Below are positions 27,684 to 34,923 of a stretch of 63,966 bases of DNA, piece after piece. The notes beneath the pieces are model-generated. The model searched no databases. It saw only the letters and a list, made by a program, of their open reading frames with translations, and was not told the DNA's origin. Source of the stretch: an uncultured Synechococcaceae cyanobacterium. Its GTDB lineage: Bacteria; Cyanobacteriota; Cyanobacteriia; PCC-6307; Cyanobiaceae. Where the stretch lies: assembly GCA_902572395.1 (NCBI GenBank), contig CACGFX010000006.1:1-63966 (forward strand), written 5' to 3'. A program made the position numbers and the translations under genes. Numbering within the stretch: the stretch's first letter is position 1; each line of letters starts with the position of its first letter.

Positions 27684-28067
27684 TTATTTAACATGTCTCA
27701 CACCATCAACAGGTCTATACTCATCTCCAGTTAACTCCTCAAATACAATAGCTGGCAATCCTGTATCAAACATTGTTTGCAATGCTTCTTTTAACATAGG
27801 ATTCCAACCTCCAGTACTAACTTTTCCGTGTCTTACAGTCCAGTCCCAAGTCCCTTGAAGATCTCTTGGTAGTCTACCTTCTCTATCTCTTCGAGCGACT
27901 AAGTCTAAAGATTCAACTATACCAACAATTACTGGATTTTTACCGTAAGAAGGAGTGAGACTTAGTTCAAGCCTCACTGGATCTTCTTTAACCATTTTTA
28001 AACGAAACCTTGGTGGCAACTTGAGTGATCTTATTACCGCTGAAACAATTTTTGTTCTTAATTCCAA
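27684..28067 (-). CDS. Conserved-hypothetical soluble protein
   Basis: The 127-residue protein has a basic start (RTKIVSAVIRSLKLPPRFRLK) and a central GIVESLDLVARRDREGRLPRDLQGTWDW (first and last blocks quoted). It ends with a GGWNPMLKEALQTMFDTGLP region and VDGVRHVK. It has no membrane span or cysteines. The low gap content and ordered pattern of charges support a real gene; I do not know its family. It lies 24 bp after the DUF2973 gene on the same strand, so they probably form a unit. Confidence 0.72.
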   Translation of the reverse strand: MELRTKIVSAVIRSLKLPPRFRLKMVKEDPVRLELSLTPSYGKNPVIVGIVESLDLVARRDREGRLPRDLQGTWDWTVRHGKVSTGGWNPMLKEALQTMFDTGLPAIVFEELTGDEYRPVDGVRHVK

Positions 28068-28091
28068 TTTTTTTCCTTAGATATAATTTGA

Positions 28092-28355
28092 TTAATCAGT
28101 TGTTGAACCTTTTTCTTCTAATGTAGAGTCATTGTCATTAGAAAATCTTACTGTTAGAAGTTCCTCTTCTGTAATGTTTCCTGATTTATCTAAAAGTTCT
28201 GGATGTATTGTGTACTTTTTTTGTTTAAAACTTGCAGTACTCAATCGTTGATTTTTGTTATCGGATATACCCCAGCCATTAGACATAACTTTAAATGCTT
28301 TCCAAACTAAATAAGTTAAGGCTGCAGAATAAATTATTGGAAATAGAATAGTCAT
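28092..28355 (-). CDS. DUF2973-like small membrane protein
   Basis: The 87-residue protein has one N-terminal membrane helix (about 2-24) and then a hydrophilic part with the family block IHPELLDKSGNITEEELLTVRF (ends quoted) and an acidic tail. DUF2973 occurs only in cyanobacteria and has no known role. It is upstream of the unknown 127-residue gene and divergent from htrA. Confidence 0.8.
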   Translation of the reverse strand: MTILFPIIYSAALTYLVWKAFKVMSNGWGISDNKNQRLSTASFKQKKYTIHPELLDKSGNITEEELLTVRFSNDNDSTLEEKGSTTD

Positions 28356-28528
28356 TGAACTTATTAATTTAGTGAGTTATATTTTTAACATCATAGCCCG
28401 AAAAAAAGAAATTTAGCTAATTTAAGTCATTAAATTGTTCTCTAGATTAAATAAATTTAATTAGTAGTTATATTTAAATTACACTGATAAAGTGTGTTAA
28501 ATCTCTGGAAGAACATAAAAAATCAAAA

Positions 28529-29650
28529 TTGAAAAGAGACATCCAAAAGCTATTACTAATCGCCTCATTAATTACAGTGGGCATTAGATATCCTGCAAAA
28601 GTCATATCCCAACCATTAAGTAAACCAAAAATTAATGAAGTTAATTTATATTCGAACAAATCTTTTATTACTAAAGCTGTAGAAAGAACCGGTGCGGCAG
28701 TGGTAACAATTGATACTCAAAGATATGTTAAAAAAAGAAAATTTCCTAGAAATTCTCAATTATTACTAGACCCATATTTTGAAAGATTTTTTGGATTAGA
28801 TTTGCCTAATGACAATCGGCCCAGGATAGAGCAAAGCCAAGGTAGTGGATTTATATTTGCAGATGGACTTATAATGACCAATGCTCATGTTGTGAATGGA
28901 TCAGATAGGGTGATTGTTGGTTTAACCAATGGCAAAAAATTTGAAGCAAAACTTATAGGGCAAGACTTTTTTACTGATTTAGCTGTGCTAAAGATTGAAG
29001 GGAAAGGACCTTGGCCAAAAGCAAAATTGGGCAATTCGGAAAAGATTAAAGTTGGTGATTGGGCCATAGCAGTTGGAAATCCATTTGGACTGGAAAACAC
29101 AGTTACCCTTGGTATTATTAGTAATCTAAATAGAAACGTGAATCAATTAGGAATATATGATAAAAAACTTGAATTGATACAAACAGACGCTGCTATTAAT
29201 CCAGGCAATTCTGGAGGTCCACTATTGAATAGCGAGGGAGAAGTAATTGGTATTAATACATTGATAAGATCAGGTCCTGGAGCCGGTTTGAGTTTCGCAA
29301 TCCCAATTAATAAAGCTAAGGAAATTGCCTTTCAACTTATAAAAAATGGAAAAGTAATACACCCTATGATTGGGATTAGCCTAATAGAAGAAAGTAATTC
29401 TGAAAGAAAAAATAATTCCGTTAAAGTTGGATATATAGTACCGAACAGCCCAGCTGAAAAGAGTGGAATTATGAAAGAGGACATTATAGTAAGAGTCGGT
29501 AATAAAGATATTGAAACAGCATCAGACGTTATAGACCAAATAAGTAAAAATGGTATTAATAAACCAGTAAATATATTATTGAAGCGTAGAAATAAATTTA
29601 TTAAATTAAAAGTAATACCAACTGATATAACTAATCTAGAAAACAACTAA
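28529..29650 (+). CDS. HtrA/Deg-family serine protease
   Basis: An S1C protease for envelope protein quality control. A signal or anchor segment lies at residues 6-22. The catalytic triad is H120 (TNAHVV), D150 (FTDLAVLK) and S228 (GNSGGP). A single PDZ domain (about 275-365) follows, as in HhoA/HhoB/HtrA of cyanobacteria. The 373-residue length is normal. The TTG start is the only one that gives the full signal segment. It ends 5 bp before the convergent microprotein gene. Confidence 0.92.
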   Translation: MKRDIQKLLLIASLITVGIRYPAKVISQPLSKPKINEVNLYSNKSFITKAVERTGAAVVTIDTQRYVKKRKFPRNSQLLLDPYFERFFGLDLPNDNRPRIEQSQGSGFIFADGLIMTNAHVVNGSDRVIVGLTNGKKFEAKLIGQDFFTDLAVLKIEGKGPWPKAKLGNSEKIKVGDWAIAVGNPFGLENTVTLGIISNLNRNVNQLGIYDKKLELIQTDAAINPGNSGGPLLNSEGEVIGINTLIRSGPGAGLSFAIPINKAKEIAFQLIKNGKVIHPMIGISLIEESNSERKNNSVKVGYIVPNSPAEKSGIMKEDIIVRVGNKDIETASDVIDQISKNGINKPVNILLKRRNKFIKLKVIPTDITNLENN

Positions 29651-29655
29651 AAGAT

Positions 29656-29799
29656 TTAATTGTCATTTCGTTTAAGTATTTCTACACACCTAGAAATACA
29701 TCTACCATCTCTTATGTCACAGGTAGTAATGCATTCAAAATAACTTTCAACAGGATCAGAAATTTCAAACTGTTTTTCTTGGAATTCAAAATTTTTCAT
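29656..29799 (-). CDS. 47-residue twin-CX3C microprotein
   Basis: A 47-residue frame with four cysteines in two C-x3-C pairs: C23/C27 and C34/C38, six residues apart. Acidic residues come before and basic residues after. There is no signal peptide. The spacing would suit two disulfide-linked helices or a metal site. The start ATG 29799 and the compact fit behind htrA support a real gene. I recall similar short proteins in Prochlorococcus, but no function is known to me. Confidence 0.72.
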   Translation of the reverse strand: MKNFEFQEKQFEISDPVESYFECITTCDIRDGRCISRCVEILKRNDN

Positions 29800-29905
29800 A
29801 TAAATTATGAAAACTTATTTCGTATTTTTAAGATTAATCAAAGACGGTAAACTATGTAAAGATAAATGAGTGATCTTACTTAGCTAAATGTAAACTTTAT
29901 TAAAA

Positions 29906-31537
29906 TTAATCAAATTTTTTTTGACTTTGAGTTTTTTCCAAAAAATATTCGTAATTACCATCATATGAAAATAGTTTTGAATCTTTAATTTCGATAATTC
30001 TATTTGCAACCTGTGAAATAAAATACCGATCATGAGAAATGATTAATAATGAACCTTGATAATTTTTGATTGCAAATTCTAAGTTTTCCTTAGATTGTAG
30101 ATCCAAATGATTAGTTGGCTCGTCTAAAAGGAGAAAATTACTAGGATTAATAATCATGAGCGCCAATGCTAATCTTGCCTTTTCTCCCCCACTGAGTTGT
30201 TTAATATATTTAAAAACAGTATCATTTTGAAAGCCAAAACCCCCTAAAAATGTTCTAACTTTTTTTTGGGACCATTCTGGAGACTTATTACATATTAAAT
30301 CAATAACCCTTTCGTCAAGTGAAAGTGCTTCCGCCTGATTCTGTTCATAATAGCTAGTAATTATATTATGTTTACCAAGATTAATTTCTCCAATTTCAGG
30401 AGATATTTTTTTCATAATAATTTTTAGCAATGTAGATTTGCCGCAGCCATTAGGTCCCAATATTGCTATTTTCTCCCCAGAAGAAATCTTTAAATTAATA
30501 TCTAAAAAAAGAATTTTATCCTCAAAACTATGAGACAAATTTTTGATATTTAGAACTATTTTTCCTGAGCGAGGACAATCTGGAAAATTAAAAATTGGAC
30601 TTTTTGATTTTGCTATGGGAGCCTCAATTATAGATATCTTTTTTAATTGTTTTTCTCTACTCTTTGCTTGAGAACTTCTAGTTGCACTAGCTCTAAATCT
30701 ATCTATATACCTTTTCTGTAACTCAATTTCTTTTTGTTGTAATTGATAAGCCTTATTTTGTGATTGTTCACTCAAGGATTTCTGTTCGACAAAAAAAGAA
30801 TAGTTCCCATTATATGTTTCAGATATTCCTCTTTCTACAAAAATTATTTTTTTACACAATTTATCTAAGAAATATCTATCGTGACTTATGATCATAACAG
30901 CAATTTTAAGCGATGATAGATATTCTTCTAACCAAAAAATAGTTTCTAAATCTAAATGATTGGTTGGTTCGTCCAGTAAAAGTAAATCAGGTTTTTGTAG
31001 GATTATTTTTCCAAGTGCAACTTTCATCTGCCAACCACCTGAGAAATTGCCAACTAATTTATCAGCATCTTCCATAGAAAAGCCTAATTTTGGTAATATT
31101 TTTTCTACATCAGATTGCATTTTATAACCACCTAAAGCTTCAAATTTTGCTTGATATTTTGCGAGTTGATTTACAAATATTTCAAGTTCATCGGAATTTT
31201 TTTTTAGATCCAATGATTTCATTTTATTCTCAATTTCTAAAAGTTTAAGAGCAACATTTTGTATATCTTTAAAAGAACTTTCTAATTCCTGTCTCACTGA
31301 AAAATTCAAATTACAATCAAACTCTTGCTTTAAATGGGCAATTTTAGGATTTCCCTCTTTGATGATCGTTCCACTTGTTTTCTCTTCATCTCCAATCAAA
31401 ATCTTAAATTGGGTTGATTTACCTGCACCATTAGAACCAACTAACCCAACTTTTTCTCCTTTTTTAATCTCCCAACTAATATTTTTTAAAACAACATCTG
31501 TAGAATAAATTTTGCTTACACCTTCAAATCTAATCAC
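29906..31537 (-). CDS. ABC-F family ATPase
   Basis: The 543-residue protein has two ABC domains and no membrane spans. Walker A motifs are GSNGAGKST (34-42) and GPNGCGKST (near 358). The signatures are NFSGGW near 163 and QLSGGEKARLALA near 445, and both Walker B motifs read LLLDEPTNHLDL. A basic linker of about 80 residues joins the domains. ABC-F proteins act on the ribosome, for example in translation rescue. GTG start. It stands alone. Confidence 0.9.
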   Translation of the reverse strand: MIRFEGVSKIYSTDVVLKNISWEIKKGEKVGLVGSNGAGKSTQFKILIGDEEKTSGTIIKEGNPKIAHLKQEFDCNLNFSVRQELESSFKDIQNVALKLLEIENKMKSLDLKKNSDELEIFVNQLAKYQAKFEALGGYKMQSDVEKILPKLGFSMEDADKLVGNFSGGWQMKVALGKIILQKPDLLLLDEPTNHLDLETIFWLEEYLSSLKIAVMIISHDRYFLDKLCKKIIFVERGISETYNGNYSFFVEQKSLSEQSQNKAYQLQQKEIELQKRYIDRFRASATRSSQAKSREKQLKKISIIEAPIAKSKSPIFNFPDCPRSGKIVLNIKNLSHSFEDKILFLDINLKISSGEKIAILGPNGCGKSTLLKIIMKKISPEIGEINLGKHNIITSYYEQNQAEALSLDERVIDLICNKSPEWSQKKVRTFLGGFGFQNDTVFKYIKQLSGGEKARLALALMIINPSNFLLLDEPTNHLDLQSKENLEFAIKNYQGSLLIISHDRYFISQVANRIIEIKDSKLFSYDGNYEYFLEKTQSQKKFD

Positions 31538-31608
31538 TGTTTTAAAATAGAATTTACAAAATCTGTGGCTTATTTACTAAAAAATATTTTGTGGAATAAA
31601 ATTAAATC

Positions 31609-31785
31609 ATGAAAAGAATAGAACAAATTGTAGTGATTTTCATAGCTGCAGCTCTTGCGATTCCAAGTTATTGGTTTTTTTGGACTTTGGCTGGTGGAGG
31701 TGGCTACAATAAGAGAATAAAACCTACTCCTAATCAAAATAATAATTATTCGAAACCTTTTCCTAAAGACCTCCTCGAGCCTTGA
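31609..31785 (+). CDS. 58-residue single-span membrane protein
   Basis: The frame encodes one N-terminal membrane helix (about 7-29, with basic K2/R3 before it), then a GGGG turn and a hydrophilic tail rich in N, K and P ending LLEP. The positive-inside rule would put the tail outside or in the lumen. Its last 23 bp overlap the convergent Nif11-like gene. I do not recognise the family; the strong helix and good start context support a real gene. Confidence 0.6.
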   Translation: MKRIEQIVVIFIAAALAIPSYWFFWTLAGGGGYNKRIKPTPNQNNNYSKPFPKDLLEP

Positions 31786-31993
31786 TTAACCACATTTTAG
31801 TTGCCTCATCATCAATAGTACTCAAATATTCAATAACCTCTTCTTTAGTCACAGAAATATTTAACTCGTTGCCAATATCGCATATTTTATCTAAGGCTTT
31901 TTTGGGATTAGTTAAGGCTGTCATAAACAGACTTTGCTTCTTTTTGGAATCGTTGGCTATTAACTTATAGAGCTTTTCAGCATTACTGGACAT
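31763..31993 (-). CDS. Nif11-like leader protein without a core peptide
   Basis: The 76-residue protein fits the Nif11-like helical family. It has an N-terminal AEKLYKLIANDSKKKQSL helix, a central NPKKALDKICDIGNELNISVTKEEV pattern (ends quoted) and the C-terminal ARGGL. In RiPP precursors such as prochlorosins this domain is the leader and a double-glycine cut precedes the core. Here the chain stops one residue after the GG, so there is no core. It could be a core-less relic or a leader-like protein with another job. No lanthionine synthetase is seen in the window. Confidence 0.7.
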   Translation of the reverse strand: MSSNAEKLYKLIANDSKKKQSLFMTALTNPKKALDKICDIGNELNISVTKEEVIEYLSTIDDEATKMWLIKARGGL

Positions 31994-32027
31994 GGTTTTA
32001 AAATCTATTTATTAATAGATTATTACT

Positions 32028-32366
32028 TCAAGCTACATTTTGTTCATTATATTTATTATTAGATAAATCGTTATCCACATCTTTTATCTCTTTTGCAGAG
32101 GCATCTGCCATACTTCTTGCGTCTAAACATAAAACTTTTCTTAGTTTCGCAAAGTTAGCTGCGTGCGATTTTCTACCATCTTTTTGAGCATAATACTCAG
32201 ACTGCTGAAGAATATGGTGAAGATGAGTTAACAAATATGGACTAATTACCGCTGATACCAAAACGTCATTATTTTCATTATCGTGAGAATCAGAATTGAC
32301 TAATCTTTTTTTTGGCTTATCAATTATCGACCTTTTAGGAGAATCAATTTTTCTTGAATTTTTCAT
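32028..32366 (-). CDS. Conserved-hypothetical soluble protein
   Basis: The 112-residue protein from ATG 32366 (a TTG at 32381 would add five) starts with a basic segment. A predicted helical middle follows (VLVSAVISPYLLTHLHHIL, then SEYYAQKDGRKSHAANFAKLR, ends quoted) and then an acidic, N-rich end. The family is not recognised. It is divergent from the ribbon-helix-helix gene across a region with inverted repeats, so the two may be regulated together. Confidence 0.65.
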   Translation of the reverse strand: MKNSRKIDSPKRSIIDKPKKRLVNSDSHDNENNDVLVSAVISPYLLTHLHHILQQSEYYAQKDGRKSHAANFAKLRKVLCLDARSMADASAKEIKDVDNDLSNNKYNEQNVA

Positions 32367-32416
32367 GGGACAATAAAACAATTAATTGATACGGACATAA
32401 ATTTCCTTACTAATAA

Positions 32417-32457
32417 TATACACAAAGATAGTATCCTTGACTAACTGTGTATACTAT
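32417..32457. promoter_or_regulatory. Candidate operator: nested inverted repeats upstream of the RHH gene
   Basis: TATACACA (32417-32424) and TGTGTATA (32446-32453) are perfect inverted 8-mers 21 bp apart. ATAGTAT (32428-32434) and ATACTAT (32451-32457) form a second inverted pair. They sit in the 117-bp divergent gap, 26 bp before the ribbon-helix-helix start. RHH proteins commonly bind such arms near their own promoter. Binding is inferred. Confidence 0.4.
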
Positions 32458-32483
32458 TAAGTAACAGTTATCAACTTTGACTC

Positions 32484-32786
32484 ATGGCTACCCGCCAAAA
32501 TTCAACTAATGGGAAGCCTAAATCCCCCAGAATTCAAGTAGTTCTTCCAGAATTAATATGTGAGCAATTAACTATTTTGGCCGATAATGAATCTAGGACA
32601 GTAAGTAATATGGCAAAAGTATTAATACAAGAGGGTATAAAAAAATATTTCGAAAAAGACAGTAAATCGCCTGTTTCAGAAAATAATTTAAATACTGATA
32701 AATTTAGAGATGAACTTGAAAAACAAAGCGTCAGAAGATTACAAAGATCTCGCCAAAGGGTTAGATACTATAAAAAATCTGATTAA
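32484..32786 (+). CDS. Ribbon-helix-helix (CopG-like) DNA-binding protein
   Basis: The 100-residue protein has a ribbon-helix-helix core (about 14-50). The strand PRIQVVLPELI is followed by helices CEQLTILADNE and TVSNMAKVLIQEGIKKYF. The RHH fold binds DNA as a dimer through the strand. A basic C-terminal tail (QSVRRLQRSRQRVRYYKK) may add contacts. No toxin gene is adjacent, so an antitoxin role is not supported. It could control itself through the inverted repeats upstream. Confidence 0.8.
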   Translation: MATRQNSTNGKPKSPRIQVVLPELICEQLTILADNESRTVSNMAKVLIQEGIKKYFEKDSKSPVSENNLNTDKFRDELEKQSVRRLQRSRQRVRYYKKSD

Positions 32787-32792
32787 AAATAA

Positions 32793-33497
32793 TTATTTTT
32801 GAGGCAATTTCTGTAAATCTGCAGTTTTTCCCATTACTACCAAAATATTTCCTCTTTCTAGGATATATTTAGCTGGAGGATTAACTGTTAACTCTTCAGC
32901 AGGTCCTGCTGCAAGAACATTAACTAAATAATTTTTTCTCAAATTCAAATCTCTCAAAGATCTTCCAATAAATTCCTCTGGAACAGTTATTTCATCTATA
33001 CCAGTTTGGTTATCGAGTTCCAATCTTTCAATTAAATTTGGTCTAACTAGTTCTAAACCTAATCTCTCTCCTTGCATTCTGGAAGGGAAGACAACTTTGT
33101 CAGCACCAACTCTTTTTAACATTTTTTCGTGCAAGTCACTGGTTGCTCTTGCTATTACTCTTTTCACTTTGCTGCCTTCACTATCCTTAGCAATAAGTGT
33201 AGTGGTTATACTTGCTTCAATAGGTTCACTTATACCTACTACAACAGTGTTCATCTCAAGTATTCCAGATTCCTTCATCGACTCCTCATCAGTACAATCT
33301 ACAACTCTAGCTTCTATAGAAGGTTCCAATTGTCTCAAATCATCAATAGCTTTTTCCGAATAATCTGCAGCCAAAACATCTGCACCATTACTTATAAGTT
33401 CTCTACAAACAGCAGTTCCAAACCTTCCAACGCCAACAACTGCAAAAGTGAGAGCTTCTTTTTCTCTCTTTTGAGACCACTGCCACCAATCAGCCAT
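32793..33497 (-). CDS. ktrA: KtrA/TrkA-type potassium-uptake regulatory subunit
   Basis: Cytoplasmic RCK protein that gates the KtrB channel. The N-terminal Rossmann fold has GVGRFG (22-27) and an AADYSEKAID acidic end of strand two. The RCK_C domain follows from about 155 with EFIGRSLRDLNLRKNY and ILVVMGK. The 234-residue length is typical. It follows the ktrB gene by 18 bp in the same direction and is the last gene of the three-gene block. Confidence 0.9.
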   Translation of the reverse strand: MADWWQWSQKREKEALTFAVVGVGRFGTAVCRELISNGADVLAADYSEKAIDDLRQLEPSIEARVVDCTDEESMKESGILEMNTVVVGISEPIEASITTTLIAKDSEGSKVKRVIARATSDLHEKMLKRVGADKVVFPSRMQGERLGLELVRPNLIERLELDNQTGIDEITVPEEFIGRSLRDLNLRKNYLVNVLAAGPAEELTVNPPAKYILERGNILVVMGKTADLQKLPQK

Positions 33498-33515
33498 AAT
33501 AAAATTCAGTCAATC

Positions 33516-34901
33516 CTAAACATAAAGATCAGCCCTAGGATAGCCAATTCTCTTTTGTCTATCTATTCTACTCTTATAAAGAGCCTGCCAAAGTGCACTT
33601 AAAAGCAAAAGGATACCAAGTCTGCCCACAAACATTCCAACAATAAGAATAAATTGGCCGAAATGATTTAATTTTGCAGTTAAACCAATATCAAAACCGA
33701 CAGTTGCAAATGCAGATATGCAAGTGAACAAAATTTCTAGGAATGTGAAAGATTCTTTCTTAACAAAGGTATTTGTTGTACTTAGCAACATTGCCATTAA
33801 AAGAACAAACAGCAAAGATCCAACTGTGATTCCAACTGCCTTTAGGATAACTTTATCAGAAATTAATCTATTGCTAATAATGACATCTTTCTGACCTCTT
33901 AGGGTTGATCTAGTTGCAGCCATTAAAGCGATAAATGTAGTTGTTTTTATGCCTCCACCAGTACCTCCGGTACTTGCTCCGATAAACATTAAAGTCATTA
34001 ATAACAATAGACCGGTATCTGATATGGCGTTCAAGGAGATTGGGTAATTTGTAAAGCCTGCAGTTCTTGCACTTACTGTTTCAAATACTGATGACATTAA
34101 CCGTTCAAAAAAATTCAAATCATTGAAAAATTTACTATTGAGCAATGATTCAGTGATAAGTAATCCTAATGATCCGAATACTATTAGAGACAAACTTGTC
34201 CTAATAACTAGTCTAGAATGAAGGCTTAATTTTTTATAAGAAAGATTTCTTTTATTACTCCAAATATCATCAATAACCCGCCATCCCAATCCACCCATAA
34301 CAATGAGAAAAATAAACACGCTATTAACTAAATAATTTGCTCTATATCCTTGGAGACTATTTGACATTAAAGAAAATCCTGCATTGTTATATGCCGATAT
34401 ACTGTGAAAAATTGAAGACCATAGTCTTTCCCAATTATTTTGAATATCTACAAATCCAAAAGAATATAAAACAATCGCGCCCAAGGAAATGATACTAACC
34501 GCAGTAATAGCAATGCTTTGAAAAGTTCGACCAATTCCTCCAACTCCAAATTCATCTAGAGTCTTTCCCTTGTCTAGTCTAGTTCTTAGCTTTGTTCCTT
34601 TTACAACAAAACCTTGTAAAAATGTCGTTATGGCCATTAATCCTAGACCACCTGACAAGAGCATAAAAGCTAAAAAAACTTGGCCAAAGAAATTTAAATC
34701 ATCACCAATATCTATTATGGTTAAGCCAGTAACAGTTATTGCAGAAGTAGATGTAAAAAATGCTTCCCACAAACCAACCTTGGAAGATGAACATAATGGT
34801 GAACTCAAAATTAAAGTTCCAAGGCAAATAATAAACAAGCCTGTAACAATAGTAAATTGTGGTACTGATAGCTTTTTGTAAGCATCCTTGATCTTATACA
34901 T
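33516..34901 (-). CDS. ktrB: KtrB/TrkH-type potassium transporter subunit
   Basis: A membrane protein of about 461 residues with four repeated M-P-M units. The selectivity loops are visible as TSTSAITVTGL, SISAYNNAGFSL, SARTAGF and ISAFATVGF, each with the key glycine. With KtrA it takes up K+ using the Na+ gradient in cyanobacteria. ATG 34901 is preferred; a GTG at 34919 is possible. It lies 22 bp behind the SLC13 gene. Confidence 0.91.
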   Translation of the reverse strand: MYKIKDAYKKLSVPQFTIVTGLFIICLGTLILSSPLCSSSKVGLWEAFFTSTSAITVTGLTIIDIGDDLNFFGQVFLAFMLLSGGLGLMAITTFLQGFVVKGTKLRTRLDKGKTLDEFGVGGIGRTFQSIAITAVSIISLGAIVLYSFGFVDIQNNWERLWSSIFHSISAYNNAGFSLMSNSLQGYRANYLVNSVFIFLIVMGGLGWRVIDDIWSNKRNLSYKKLSLHSRLVIRTSLSLIVFGSLGLLITESLLNSKFFNDLNFFERLMSSVFETVSARTAGFTNYPISLNAISDTGLLLLMTLMFIGASTGGTGGGIKTTTFIALMAATRSTLRGQKDVIISNRLISDKVILKAVGITVGSLLFVLLMAMLLSTTNTFVKKESFTFLEILFTCISAFATVGFDIGLTAKLNHFGQFILIVGMFVGRLGILLLLSALWQALYKSRIDRQKRIGYPRADLYV

Positions 34902-34923
34902 ATTTCTTATAAATTTCACGATA

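Noticed and set aside
32484-32786. Ribbon-helix-helix gene as an antitoxin of a toxin-antitoxin pair
   Set aside because: No toxin-like gene is adjacent in the same direction; ktrA converges downstream and the upstream unknown is divergent.
33097-33602. Plus-strand frames opposite ktrA and ktrB (up to 157 codons)
   Set aside because: They are antisense shadows of well-supported genes, rich in S, F and I with no family pattern.
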